Origin: Gracilaria vermiculophylla
Taxonomy: Eukaryota > Rhodophyta > Florideophyceae > Gracilariales > Gracilariaceae
NCBI GenBank assembly: GCA_019155205.2
Contig: JAHNZQ020000181.1
Coordinates: forward strand, 817,513-881,512
DNA length: 64,000 nt
Reading direction: 5' to 3'
Shown here: positions 45,883 to 58,183 of the stretch, one piece after another
Numbering within the stretch: the first letter of the stretch is position 1
Layout: every line of letters begins with the position of its first letter
Made by a program: the position numbers and the translations under genes
The notes under the pieces: generated by a model
What the model was told of the DNA's origin: nothing
The model's database searches: none
The model's input: the letters and a program-made list of their open reading frames with translations, nothing else

Positions 45883-48177
45883 GCTGATGCCCAATGTATC
45901 ACTTACCCTGGAAAGCGAGGAAAGATTGGCACTGCTGCCCTTGAAGATGTTCGTATTGCACTTGAGAATGGATCTCTCGCCAGGCAGTTACAAGTTGCGA
46001 ATGATGAATTAGATGCTTTTGTTGATGAGAACGTGGATGAAGTTGTTGAAGATATGTCCATCACTCAACCTTTTACTACCGAGGATGACATCTTATCAGA
46101 TAATGATGCTGAAGACGCTGTTGTCACAACATGTGATGATGCCAATGACAATCATGCCAAAGACACTGCTGACACAACAGGTGATAATGTCAGTTGTGAT
46201 GAAATTCAACCTGCGCAGCCCATGGAAACTGCTGACACTACAGGTGTTGATGTCAACTGCGATGATAGCCAAGCTGCCCAGCTCATTGAAAATGTTTCCT
46301 TGAACGTTGGAGATCGTGTGAAAGTATTCTGGCCAGATGATAACCAGTTTTGTGAAGGAACTGCTGCCCGCCACAATTCTCGTACTGGTACACATACCAT
46401 CGACTACGACGATGGCGACAGTGAAACACTGGATATAAAGTAAGAACAACATCAAGTTGTTCACAATGGCCCTGACCGTTGTGAAACTGAGTGCAAACGT
46501 AAAGCCATAGCAAGTAATGTTGAGATAACGCCGACTTGTGAACTATCCAGTGAAAGCGAGTCAGTTGTGAAACAATATCGCGACCACTTTGGCTTCGAGG
46601 AATTCACATCATCTCAGGCTCAGGGTCTACCGAGTTTCGTGCTTCAAAATGCGTATGTTGCGCAAGAGAAATCATACTTGGACCATGCGAAGAAAGTTCA
46701 TGTGACCAAGATACCCAAGTTTGCGAACATCATATCAAGCCACACACTGTACAAGGTCAAATCAAATGACAACGGACAGCTGTACATCAAAACTCGGATC
46801 GTTCCCCACGGTAACCGTGACCGTATGAAGTCAGTGCTGAAAACTGACTCGAACAGCTGTTCTCCGATTGGCTTGCGACTAGTTTGCAGTATTGCTACTA
46901 CGCTCTCATGGCCTCTTTCTAACGTTGATTTTGATTCGGCGTTCCTGCAGAGTGGAGCCAGTACATGTGATGTCTATGTACACCCCCCGAAGGAGTCCGA
47001 GTCTCGCGTGAAGTTCTATTGGCTGCTCTTGACAGACTAATATGGACTTGTAAACGCTAATTCCAAGTGGCAAGCAGCAAGTGATGATTGTCTCTATATC
47101 TACGGACTACAACAACTTCCTGAAGTGCCTCAGTTATTCTTTGCGAGGTCTGGTGGTGAGCTTTCACTTGTTGCGGCTACGGTTGTTGACGATATTCTCA
47201 TTGCCGCTCCTTTCTCGCGAACCAAGAGTCTGGTGGCGCACATCCGCTCCGAATTCAAGCTAGGAACGATCGTTTATGGACCGGTTTGCTTCGAGTTTTA
47301 TGGATTGAAAATTGATCAGGGTGGTGACATGGTCGTGACTGTGTCTTCAGAAAAGAAACTTGACGACATAACAGAGATATCCATTGACCGTTCACGGCGT
47401 AAACAACCACATGAAAGCCTCAATGAGATTGAAAGAGCCCACTATCAGAGCATTAATGGCAAGTTGTGTTGGATTGGTGTGATTTCCTCTCCTTTCTGTG
47501 CATTTGTTGCGAGTCATCTACAGCAAAGATCCCCTACTGCGACGGTTTGTGACTTAGTATTACAAAACACACTTGTGCGTGGTGTTCAGGAACTTGGAAC
47601 TATGACGAAGTGTGTACGCCCGGTAAGCAATGGGACATTTCCTTTGAACATTGTATGCTTTGCTGATGCCAGCAAGACAGACGAAAAAGGACAACTTGGA
47701 ATGATAACTGGACTAATGATTGGAAATCTTTCTACCGGTGCAGTGTTTCATGCCCTGACTTGGTTCTTTAAACGCGCAAAGAGACCAGTAAAGTCAGTTG
47801 CCTCTACTGAGGTCCTTTGGACAAGTGCTGCTGCTGATGAAGGCATATTGTTGAAGAATGCTTGTAGTAAGCTGTTTGGAGTTAATGTTGGACTGTATGT
47901 CATTGTGGACACCAAGAATTTATTTATCACAATTTCTACGAAACGTTTGCCCACAGACAAGACCATCAAGGGTGATGTTGCATCTCTCAGACACGACTTT
48001 GAGATTGGAGCAATCGACAAAATTATCTGGATACCGGGTAACTTCAATCTCGCAGATCCTATGACTAAGCGAGACAGTCCTATTGAAAAGAGTCTCCAGC
48101 TCACTCTATACTCTGGTCGCATTTCCGTTGACTTGAGCAAGTGTCTTGTCAACGATTGCAAGAAACCAATTGGTTAA
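45883..48177 (+). pseudogene. pol of copia I: Tudor-like segment, RT and RNase H, two nonsense codons
   Basis: One frame runs from the gap to 48177, interrupted only by TAA at 46441-46443 and TAA at 47038-47040. An acidic linker is followed by a small Tudor/chromo-barrel-like block (DRVKVFWPDDNQFCEGTAAR, then TIDYDDGDSETL). RT follows (LVCSIATTLSWPLSNVDFDS, AFLQSGAS, and the catalytic VVDD at 47185-47196), then RNase H (CFADASKTDEKG; VASTEVLWTSAAADEG; IIWIPGNFNLADPMTK). The region between about 46900 and 47125 lacks the usual length of RT finger/palm sequence, so a deletion may accompany the second stop. Two point-like lesions suggest recent inactivation. Confidence 0.83.
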
Positions 48178-48187
48178 TTTGGTTTAT

Positions 48188-48198
48188 TCGGGGGAGTA
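48188..48198 (+). other. Polypurine tract of copia I
   Basis: TTCGGGGGAGTA directly precedes the 3' LTR. The RNase H-resistant purine run (GGGGGAG) primes plus-strand DNA synthesis in this family. Confidence 0.65.
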
Positions 48199-48448
48199 TG
48201 AATTGTGGGTTGAAAGATAAGAGACAGGCTTCTCCTTTCACCCTAAATATTTTATCTCCTCTCCCATTCTTTGCATTAGTATTTCCTCTCCTCTTCTCCT
48301 ACTACGTGTTCATGCCTCTCCTGGAATTTCCTCTCATTTACTCTCCTACATCTATGAAATAATTGCACTGCTGAAGTGTATATAAACTCTAGACTCATTG
48401 CAAGAAAGAGGCATCCAAATAAACAACTACTTCGTACACAAGGTGTAC
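48199..48448 (+). repeat. 3' LTR of copia I
   Basis: Starts TGAATTGTGGG. A TATA-like GTATATAAAC near 48378 lies about 70 bp before the probable end (ACTTCGTACA). The right end is inferred and may be a few bases off; no 5-bp target repeat was found. Confidence 0.7.
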
Positions 48449-49514
48449 TGCCTACGTGACTTCTGTCCAAGGCGAATTGTGTCGTTCAATTCCATCTTTG
48501 TCGACCAATACATAATAGAATGGAAATTTTGGCCACTTGTTCTCCAACTAATGTCGTATTTCGTGTGCCTTTTTGAACAGCTGGAACCTGAGTTGTTTTC
48601 GATATTCTTCTAAACCGCAGGTTATGATTAGGCACTGGTTATATGGGATCGCATTGTTAGACTTCTGTTGCCTGAAGCGCATCTCAGCAATCGCGTCAAC
48701 ACATCTTTATTCGTTGTGCGAGTTTATTCTGTCTGTGACATGAAGTGAAGGCGTCAGGCGAGGAAAGAAAACTAAGACGTCGAACGAGGATGGCAAGCGA
48801 GCCGGGCGTGACCATCGATATTAAATATGTTCGAGGCCCGATATCGTAGGCAAAGATATCACGATTTGGTGTTCACACTCCAACGAGTCAGATTACAGTG
48901 GACCACAGAATAATTATTGTGGCACTCGATCATTGCGATGAAGATTGTTGGCGTCTCCTGAAAACACAAATATCAAACATCTACTGATGCCACACTGATA
49001 ATGCTATTCAAGGGTTGATCTGAAACTCAAGAGTAGGGAAAAGCCATCAGTAGCATATGCAATGTCGAGCTAATTTCTTTGTGCAAAAGCGCTTTCTGTA
49101 TATACATTTTGGAAATATTTTTATATTGCGTCAATATAAATGTTTTTTGAATTCTTTTCCGAGAACAATGCAAACCATACACGAAAATGTTCACATGCAG
49201 AAATGGCGTGAGTGAAACATGCTTCGACCTACTGCGCTCTTTTCTTCGTGCCTCACACTTTTTTTTCTGGGAGAAAGTATGAGTTATGGCGTGCGAGAGC
49301 TTCAAAATTTGAGCGAGAAAAGCACCATTTAGTTCTGGAGGTCGCATGGTCTAAAAATGTGCGTTTACGTTGCGGTAGGTTCTTGCTCAATGGGTTGAGA
49401 AAGTAGAACAAGTCGACATCACAAATACACGGACGATAGGCAAAGTTTCATGCGTCGTGCATTTCACAATGGTGTTTTGTGAGGTCATGCGAGGCCCAGA
49501 GTCCTTTCTGACTT

Positions 49515-50095
49515 ATTTATTTTTCATTTATTTGACCTCAAGCTCTAATAGTTTTCAATTAGGCAACTATTTCATTTTCTCGGCTAAAATAGAATTCTAC
49601 CGCCCATCCAAAATTTCTTGCGAGCAAAGAACGATCCCAACATTGCTTGTGCAATTCTACGTAAAATCCGAAAACGCAACAAAACATAAAATCTCATTGT
49701 TATAAACCGTTAGCAGGCAAGAAGGATAGAAAACCTGTGAAGACTCGCTTTCTGCCCAAACACTTGATCATTGCGTACATAATTAATCTTTTCTGTAGTA
49801 AAACGTTTCACTCAGAACAAATATTTTCCAGACAGGCAAAATGTTCGGCAAGAAAGGCACTGTAGAGGAACTACCTTGTCCCAGATTGGGCCTCAAGAAG
49901 AGACAATCAACTGTTTCAACATCTAGTTTTTTTGCGTAGAAATTTTCGTGTTTGTGCAAACAATGTGATAAAGCATAAATGAAGAATTTGAAGTGTTGTT
50001 GTCTACAACTTTTTTTCTGCTGTGTTTCATCTTGTTTGTGTTGAGCGCTATGTTTTACTTTGATTCCTACTCTATACGTGGTTACTCACTTTTTG
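49515..50095 (+). repeat. Unclassified repeat inserted upstream of the copy 1 gene
   Basis: Absent from copy 2 of the duplication, where TTATTTA continues directly into the CCAATGAAATGAGAACAA-type sequence. A second, diverged copy lies at about 55800-56345 in unrelated flanks. Shared blocks include CTCGGCTAAA, TTGCGTACATAA and CAATTTCTAGTTTTTT/ACATCTAGTTTTTT. No coding capacity or clear terminal repeats are seen. It ends in TTTTTGCAG, which looks like a splice acceptor. Confidence 0.6.
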
Positions 50096-50298
50096 CAGGA
50101 AAGCGCTAATGAAATCAGGACAATAAGGTATAGGCCTGCACCGGGTATCACATTGTTTTTGGTCAAAGTCAGGGCCATAAGAGCTGGTCGGATGACGTTT
50201 TATGAACCACAGCATATCTTCTTCGAATCTTTCTTTGATTGTGAGCTCTACAAACAGGTGTGCACTTTCCTTTGTTTACGACCAGCCTGCCCTTGTTC

Positions 50299-51837
50299 AT
50301 GATCACACTGGAAATAGATTCACGATATGTGAATGCAGCCGTGTACGTCGCATTTGATGTTGCCCTGGTAGCCGCATGTGTCGCTGCTTTTGGACGTTTG
50401 CGTAGCTCATGGATATCCTATCGTCTTTGCAACGGAAAACGGGTAGATCTGAAACATTCATCGATTGGAGCAATGTTCGGGAGTACAATCGCAGATGGAA
50501 CTTTTTTGTGGATGCTAATCTGTGCTACGCAGTTCGCAGTTCTTGCTTCCCTTTTTGTCGCAACGCTTGGCATAAATGGACGGACTTGTGAGAAGCAAAC
50601 ATCCATCCAGCGCCGATATCTCACCAGCCTGCCTTTAAATGACAAAGTCTTTACCAGAAGGCGTCAAAGTGTTCCAATATTTTCTTCTTGTGTTGATGAA
50701 GGGGATGGAGTCGGTTTCAAATACTACCCATCAGCATTTGACACAGACGAAAATGTAACTATTTTTAACGATTGGGATTTCACTGATTTCAATAGTAGTT
50801 TCGTTCCGGTCAACTTGTCAACGGTTGTGTGTCAAAACTTTGGAGAATTTCCTCCTCTGCTTGACGTTAAAAAGTGTGGACAAAACATCGGAGATTGTTC
50901 TAATTTGAACATGTCAGGAGAAGTTGTTATAAATCTTGAGGGAAACGGCGATTCTACTGCTCGTAGATTAAGAAATGTACATACCGACAAATATGTTTTG
51001 CGGAAACGACTAGCTGTCCCTGCGGGAGTGCTTTCGAGCATTCCGTACACATACTTGATATGTTCCATAAGAGCTCAGAAAAAGAGCCGAAATATAATCG
51101 AATATCCCTGCACAGCTGGTCATCTTGACGTTGAAAGCTCCGAATACACATTTCGAATCGGAACGGTAAATTTTAACTTGGCAGATGAGGAAAATGTGCT
51201 CGATCCAAAACAGAATTCGACAGCTACATTCTTTCCCCATTCGCACGAGGTGAAAATAGAGTACAACATTGAAAAAAATGGTGGAATGATATTTGTAGAA
51301 ACGCTTTCCTTTGGCAACGGAAAGTTTGTGTCGGCCAGAGAATTTTTGGACAGCATCATTGTTTCATTTGCAGCATCGAAAGAATCCAGGCAAAGAAAGT
51401 TGTGGAAAAGAGAACCAGCCCAAGCCACCGACATTGAGCTGTACACTGTTGTCATCTACGGATCTTTGGTGATAGTGCTAATGATTGCTGCGCTTTTGGG
51501 GGCAATCTCGCACAGTTTAGTGGGGCCTAAGACAGCATTTGGACGCATTTGTGCCGATGTTAGTTCATATCAAGGATTGATGCATCTTCTTCAACACAAA
51601 AGTGGGAGAGCGACGCAAAACATGTTAAGCCTTGGGGTGGTATGCGACAAAGAACACCAATCGTATGAGCTATTGCCAGTCGAAGAAGAACACATTCTAT
51701 CAAAACTCCCTAAAGACGCCATGTTGGGGTGTTGTTTGAAGTGTACTATGGATTGCCTCAAAGCAAATATGGAAAAGCTTCAGAAGACGTCTTCGCAGTC
51801 TTGCAGTCAGAGAGGAGAGCTAAGTAGTAGATTCTAA
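50299..51837 (+). CDS. Three-TM membrane protein, paralog 1
   Basis: The product is 512 residues. The ATG at 50299 is chosen because it is the first Met shared with the paralog (M-[IL]-TLE-[IV]-DSRYVNAAV); upstream the two copies differ in frame. TM segments: about 12-34, 68-91 and 380-405. Between TM2 and TM3 lies a domain of about 290 residues with NxS/T sites at 152, 165, 172, 204 and 306 and conserved cysteines at 131, 178, 193, 200, 255 and 271, so it is probably outside the cell or in the lumen. The cytosolic tail of about 100 residues is Cys-rich (CCLKCTMDCLK). No known family is recognised. The C-terminus is ten residues shorter than in the paralog because of a 4-bp indel near 51820. 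Confidence 0.82.
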   Translation: MITLEIDSRYVNAAVYVAFDVALVAACVAAFGRLRSSWISYRLCNGKRVDLKHSSIGAMFGSTIADGTFLWMLICATQFAVLASLFVATLGINGRTCEKQTSIQRRYLTSLPLNDKVFTRRRQSVPIFSSCVDEGDGVGFKYYPSAFDTDENVTIFNDWDFTDFNSSFVPVNLSTVVCQNFGEFPPLLDVKKCGQNIGDCSNLNMSGEVVINLEGNGDSTARRLRNVHTDKYVLRKRLAVPAGVLSSIPYTYLICSIRAQKKSRNIIEYPCTAGHLDVESSEYTFRIGTVNFNLADEENVLDPKQNSTATFFPHSHEVKIEYNIEKNGGMIFVETLSFGNGKFVSAREFLDSIIVSFAASKESRQRKLWKREPAQATDIELYTVVIYGSLVIVLMIAALLGAISHSLVGPKTAFGRICADVSSYQGLMHLLQHKSGRATQNMLSLGVVCDKEHQSYELLPVEEEHILSKLPKDAMLGCCLKCTMDCLKANMEKLQKTSSQSCSQRGELSSRF

Positions 51838-52570
51838 ATACGCAAAAACCTCTGCGTCTTCCACAAATGTGTAGCTTACTTTAGCGATGATCGAATTGCG
51901 TCGAATTCGCGGTCTTCAACATATTTCGTTAACTAAAAAATGCTGCGGTTGATTCTTTTTCTCTCGAGAATATTTTTCACTTTTCGTTGCGCTACATGGC
52001 CGTTATTTATAATAAAATCTATTTGTCGCGAGCCCGAGCCATGGAAACGGCGTAGTTCGGAAACATGATAATCATCATGCGCGCGGCTCCTAATGGGTGG
52101 GCGTTTCTCCTCTCACCCCATCAGTTTTGGAAGGGAATGGGTCGTAACTTGTTCCGCAAGGAAAAGTAGCCTTCTGATTGTTTTGCTCGGAGTCGGGATA
52201 AGCAGAAAAGTTGAGCTCGGAGAGACCTTCTACGAAACAACGCATTTGAAGTCTTTCCGACGCTTTTGCAGCACAATGGTTTCCTCACTTTTTTTGTATT
52301 CAACAGCAGTGCCGCAACACCGGCGAGTACCGTTTCGATTCTTCGCTTTCTCTACGCCACAAGTTTTCGCAACGATTTAGTAAGCGAGAAATTAACGAGA
52401 AATCGTGAAACGTGTGTGACGGTTGACAGCGAAATTGGTCCCTTGCCAACGGCTCAGGACCATTGCTGTTCGTATCGGTGCCCTGCGATTGTTCTCCGTA
52501 TCATGCGTTGCTCATTGAGCTTGCCCCCGTGTGCAAACACTCCCCCATTCGAAAATCTTTTGCATTGCTA

Positions 52571-53335
52571 GTGTCTCCAGGACAATTGGCCTCATATGAT
52601 GCCAAAATTGAATACTTAATAAAACAAAACCTAATGATACTGATAATATATGCAGTACTTCTTTTGAAAACTATTTAAAATGAGAAACTTGGTATTAAAT
52701 AAAAAGTAATAATTTTCATGCAGTTTTTGAGCTTTATGAATGATGAAAATGAAGTAAAGTCTTAAAAGTAAACATCGAGTAACAGATATGATTATGCCAG
52801 AGCAGATGATCTCCAGCTTTGTACCTACGGAACCAAACCAGCCGGTATTTGTAGCAGATGAAATCTTGCAAACATTTCTCATGCGTAAAGACTGCTACTA
52901 ATAAAGGAGTTAAGAACAGTGGAGTGCAACGAAATCGTAAAAATAAGTCAAAAAACTAATTTAGCAACAGAGAGCAAAATACAATTCCTTTATCCCATCA
53001 AAACTCAACCAAGACTTCAAAGCATTTGTTTGTTACGTATTGCAACAAAAAAGGCATAGAATACCTCTTTACGTGGTCAAAAAGACCTTTCCCACACAGA
53101 AACGAATTATGCTCTAACATACTCAAACTGTACGCTTTCTCGAAAACTAAGCAGTTTTTAATTCTTTTTGTAAACGTCTCAAAGTTTTCAGTTTTTATTT
53201 GAGTTAATGTGCTATCATAAAAGCGAAAACCATGTTCGGATAGATGCATGAAAACAGTTGAGGAAATAATATGAAAATGTTTTCTATACACTGGCCTCAT
53301 ACTTTATGTGGCCAGAGGTCCGGTCGTGTAGACAC
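52571..53335. mobile_element. Non-autonomous Tc1/mariner-like element in copy 1
   Basis: 765 bp absent from copy 2 of the duplication. Flanked by TA on both sides (52569-52570 and 53336-53337; the wider match CTAG is also compatible with a 4-bp duplication). Ends form an imperfect inverted repeat of about 27 bp starting GTGTCT on both strands (GTGTCTCCAGGAC / GTGTCTACACGACC) and continuing to GGCC-x-CATA. The interior has only a 100-codon minus-strand stretch with no transposase motif. Confidence 0.75.
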
Positions 53336-54265
53336 TAGCTAGCATCCGTGTCTTCTCAGTTGTCAATCTGGTAGACGGAGCAATTGTAAATTCGAACAAA
53401 GTTCTTCTTAGGTGCATTAAATTAGTGTAGCATTTGCTTTGAGACAGCTGCTAAAATTTTAGCTACAGCATATTTGGAAATGAGTAAGATTAGGCGTTTG
53501 TAACTTAGAACTTTGATAAATGCCGTGCGTGCAACTTTGCGCAGCGGAAGATGCGGTACGAAGAGGAGGCCGTCTAAGTCTAATAAGAGAACTGCAGATT
53601 CTACATCGTTAATAGTGAAAAATGAGCTGTGATCGCTAGTTTCGGTTGAATTGACAATACCCTATAGGATTCAGCGCTAGAAAACGGTGTACGATAGCTT
53701 AAAGACTGTCTTCGAGGCAGTACATGACGACAGTGTGTCTTGTACGGTAGACTATCCACAATATACAATAATGTGTGTCCCAGCACCTCTTCCTGTGTTT
53801 CAGTACGATTAAACTATACATGTAAGCTTCAATAAACATATATTTTTCACAAAGCAACCTGGCTCTCTAATCTGATGATACGAAACAGGATTGGTTCCAA
53901 ACCCCATATCAAAGCCTTGAGAAGGCGATTTAATTTAAAAACCAGGAACTTCTTGCACTAGTTTCAAGATATTATGAAAAAGCTTCGAAAATATAGATGA
54001 GGTTTTGGAGAAAATGTATTAAAACTGTTTCGATATATCTTACAAATGCTTTCGAAACATGTGTTACTCGAATCCTGGTACTCTTGTTTACGAACATTAG
54101 TAAATGAGAAAGACTTTCAAACTCCTAACAGAGTCTGAAACCAACTTCTGTGAGCAAATTCCTTACAAGACTTTATTCAAAAATAACTGGCCAAAAAATT
54201 AGTGGTTCTTGTATATACATGGTTATAATTGCTTTTGAGAGTAAAAACAATATTACAGGTCCAGA

Positions 54266-55140
54266 AATCCATTTCGTCTCAACACCATCAATACATTTGT
54301 ATTTGTACCTACAAACCAACGCAAAACTCGTTAAAGTGTTGCTCAGTATGATAAAAATATAATCGCAGGAGATAAAAGTAATAAAAAGTCAAATTAGTTT
54401 AGGTTGTGTATAGTCCGTTTATTATGACTTATCAATTCATATACAATATTGGAGAATATAATATCAATAAAAACAATGCTGAAAAATATTTTTAAAGAAT
54501 GCCTCTACGGTGTGCTGTTGATATCATATTTTAATTTTTACAAGGAAGTGGTGTTTTTTTAGATAGGCTACATACTACAAACAAAATCTTTGTTTTATAA
54601 AAAAAATTTCTCAATCAGGCTGCCGTATGCTTTTCATTTGAAAAGTTAGATAGCTGTCAATGATTTTCGCATTTCTTTTACAAAACAAGCTAAACCAAAA
54701 GGAAGGTCGCTCACTGTACTAAACAAAGTTTTTTTGATGAATTATGTCATTATTAATCTACGATCCAAGTGCATGATCAGAAATTACCGAAAAAAAACTA
54801 TTGCGCATAGAGGACCTTTCACTGTGGAAACCATATAATTTGTGCTTACCTTGAAATTGTTTTATGTCTTCTACCGTACTTTTCTACGGCCAAGAGCATT
54901 GCTGAAAAGATGCACTGGTAGCAAGCCGCCAGTGACGAAACGTTTTCATCCTTCTTTGGTTTTATAGCACTTTTTCATGATGCATTGAACGTCAAATGTG
55001 TCAATATTAAAAGATAATATCTCGATGGGTATGCAGTTGATGAGTTTTATGATCGGTCGTTCAAAATAAAGTCTGACAAATTACAAAGTTTTGTAATGAA
55101 GCAATTTTTCAATAAGATCGGGCGAATACTTGCACAGGAG
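54266..55140. other. AT-rich region, nothing recognised
   Basis: No open frame of note and no copy elsewhere in the window; homopolymer-rich. Confidence 0.5.
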
Positions 55141-55145
55141 GTATG

Positions 55146-55400
55146 TCAGGCAGCGCTTTCCACAGAGATGGGATGCTGACTAGGATAGAGAATGCAACAG
55201 GTTGAGGGTGCTTGGAAGTGCGATACGGCAGTGGTGCTAAAGCTGCTGTTTCGGCTTCCGTTCAAATTCGGTCCTGACCGACGCGCATTCGAAATGAAAA
55301 GAGAATGTTGTAGGCGAGCGCCACACAAGCAAAAAGGGGGCAAGGCGATGAAGTCCCTTGGATGCAGGGGGAAAAGCGATCCCATGCTATGATGAGGGCT
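55146..55400. other. GC-richer island with overlapping open frames
   Basis: Open on both strands (55146-55385 minus, 55192-55392 plus) and different in composition from its flanks. It could be a fragment of a foreign or retroelement sequence, but no motif is recognised. Confidence 0.3.
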
Positions 55401-55799
55401 AGCGTTCCACGTGGAATCGGTCGAAGATAGTTTGTATTTTTAAGGCCTTTCTACACAACCGCTGCGGGGACGCTGCCAGCGCACCGGGCTCCCAGAATTT
55501 TGTAGTAGGTTTGGAATATCCACGTTTTCGATAAAACATTTAGTGATAAATTCACCATAAAAAACATTGGTGATTTCATTTATTGCAAATGATCCATTTC
55601 GCGTCTAAAATAACTCTCAAGTAAGACTGTGCGCGTCGGTTTCTTCATTGGGGTCGGTATAAGGGGGTGGAAGAAATACTGCAATTGCTTTGACTCATAA
55701 TGGAACGAAGAAGTAGACAGTAATTTGAGGGAGGAATCAGCTTAGCCTGGACTAATGTGGAACAGTTTGACTTTCTTCCAAACGATAGAACTTATGTGT

Positions 55800-56345
55800 A
55801 AATAGTTTCCAACTACGCAAACATTCCTTTTTCTCGGCTAAATAAAACTCTACGGCCCATCTGACAGTTTCTGCGTACAAAGAATAATACCAACATAGTA
55901 TATGTATTTCTACGTAGAATCCTTCAATGCAACAAGAAATCATATAAGAGAGCAAAAACGATAGAATAATTGTAAAGATACTGTTTCTTAGCAAAATCTT
56001 GATTTTTGCGTACATAACCGATCTTTCCTTTTCCATTTAGAAACAGAAAACAAAGTCAGCAAAAATTCTTTGCCGAAAAAAGCCTCGTGAAAAAGCTACC
56101 TTGCAACAGAGTGGGTCAGATGCAGAGACAATTAACCCTTTCAATTTCTAGTTTTTTGTCTATAAATTCATTCTTTGCGCAAATTACAAGAGAAATCGTA
56201 AACGACGAATTTCTCGTGTTGTTTTTCCCTTATTACGGGAAAGCGTTTTGCTGCGTTGTTGTGCACTTCTTGTGTTGAATACAAGGTTTTGCTTTGTTTC
56301 CCACTCTTCACGTAATTACTCTCTTTTCGCCGGGAAAATCTATCA
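55800..56345 (+). repeat. Second copy of the unclassified repeat
   Basis: Diverged counterpart of 49515-50095 in the same orientation, without a neighbouring gene. Confidence 0.6.
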
Positions 56346-58183
56346 GTATTAGGTAGAGAATTGTGCTTGAAGAAAGATTAGTTTAATATGCAAAGATTAA
56401 GTGTTTGCGTAGAAAGCGTATCAACACAGTTTTTCTATCTTTTATGCTCTGAACGTTGCTTATAAAAATAAGATACGTTGTTTCGTAGCGTTGTCTGATT
56501 GTACCAGGAATCCTACTTTACAGTCTATATCAATATTGTTTTTTATACAGTACGCCATAATTCTTTGATAGGCGGTAGGTTTGTTGTAGCAGAGAAAATG
56601 TAATGGCTGCACTGTTGGAAACTATTCGTGAGTGAGGTCTAATGAGCATCTTGGACGACTCATCAAATCCGATGAGGCTGAAGAAGGGGCTGGGCCCATG
56701 AATTAAAAGACAAACAGCGACAATACACAGCGAACGGATGTCAATTTCGGGGACCAAAATCGATAAATACGGTGAAGGTGTCCTCGTTTTATCAATGCAG
56801 GCTGACTCTCTCGAATAGCACGGTTTCTCATATCTTTGCATCCGATTAGAATGGGGGGGCATGAGACGGTAAACATCCGGCCTGAGCAGTGGGCAGAGGA
56901 CGTATTTTGCCGTCAAAAGATACGATCATGCTCAAAAGCTGTGGATACAATTCGCCTGTTGAACGCGGGCTGGCCAAAGTATTCCCTGCTGAGGTAGTCA
57001 AATTCACGAGGACGTCTTGCCGCACGAGCACGAGTAGACACAATCGTCATAGAGCTTTCTATGCTATGGGATGTATGGCTAAAGGATACTCTTCCAGAGC
57101 AAGGTAACCGTAAAGGCTTGGAATTCTTTTTGATTGCCTGTGAAACGGCATAATTTGTCACATTGCAGTTTCTTGGGGCCTGCGATTTTCCTTCGTTCTG
57201 TTTAACTGTACAATTTGAAACAAAGGATGGGTGAAAACAAATAAAACATTCAGTTTTAAGGTGGAGCTAACTTTTATTAGTTGAAAGAAGATTTCCATTC
57301 ATCCTGAAGCGCAGACTTGCCGAAGCGAAAATTCGAAGCAGTGGGCTCGAAGCAAAGGCTCTGAGCAATCAGCTCCATGCAAAAGTTGCTTTCCCTGAAG
57401 TAGGACAGATACAGCAATGGCTCCTGAAATAGCATGTCGTCAATATCCAAAAAAAAAATACAACGTCACAATTGGCGCATCGCCAACGCCTTCGCGCTAA
57501 TAATTACAGCGTTTTTGACGTCCCGGACAAAAGTTTCTCCGCGCAAAACGCGTTCTTTGACCATGCGCCCTCCAGAACAGAATACTGCTTTCTCTTTGCT
57601 CAATTTGTCAAGCATTCGCACGCCACAGCACATATTTTTCTTTACTTTCAAAGCTTGGCTGCCTTTTAGACACATTCTTAGCCTACTTTAGCTCTACATT
57701 GCAGATTTGAACAGCATGCGACAACTAAAATTGCAACGGAAACTTCTGTCACTCGTTCTCCATCTACCGTTGTACCTTGTGTCCTTCTACACAGCTGGCA
57801 CCTGAATTGTTATGGACATTCTTCTGAAACGCAGGTTCTTCTTGGACACCGTCCTTCGGTGCACTATCGCACTACTGTACTATCGTAGTTTAGAGCGCAT
57901 TTTGCACATGGTGTAAACACGTCCTCAATCGTTGTGCGAGTTTATACCGCCTGTGACGTGAAGTAAAGGCGTCAGGCGAGGAAGAGAAGCTGGGGCGTCG
58001 AACGATCAAGGCGAGCGAGCTGAGCATGACCAGTGATTTTGAATATGTTGGAGGCCCGAAATCGTATTCAAAAATATGTTGATTTGGTGTTCTCGCTCAC
58101 ACGATTCAGATTACAGTGGATCACTGAATAATTACAGTGGCGCGATGAACATTGTTGGTGTCTCCTGAAAACACAATTATCAA

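Larger units (their letters stand above)
45648..48448 (+). mobile_element. Ty1/copia element (copia I), relatively young
   Basis: The start of a 5' LTR (45648-45780) runs into the gap 45781-45880. The pol frame (45883-48177) contains a Tudor-like segment, RT and RNase H. A polypurine tract and the 3' LTR (48199 to about 48448) follow. The visible 133 bp of 5' LTR differ from the 3' LTR at only a few positions. gag, protease and integrase are missing or hidden in the gap, which is therefore likely to be much larger than 100 bp unless the element is deleted. Confidence 0.82.
48480..54265 (+). repeat. Segmental duplication, copy 1
   Basis: Direct repeat of about 57730-62904, traceable upstream of, through and downstream of the membrane-protein gene. 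Similarity is highest in the coding region and lower in the flanks. Copy 1 alone contains an unclassified repeat (about 49515-50095) and a Tc1/mariner-like insertion (52571-53335). Confidence 0.85.

Noticed and set aside
50060..50302. 80-codon frame just upstream of paralog 1, ending at its start codon
   Set aside because: The paralog has this stretch in a different frame relation, so it is upstream non-coding sequence.
52998..53300. 100-codon minus-strand frame inside the Tc1/mariner-like insertion
   Set aside because: No transposase motif and low-complexity composition; the element looks non-autonomous.
57466..57675. Possible hAT transposase C-terminus on the minus strand (VFCSGGRMVKERVLRGETF)
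   Set aside because: The match to the hAT dimerisation pattern is short, and no other part of a hAT transposase is nearby; not enough for a call.
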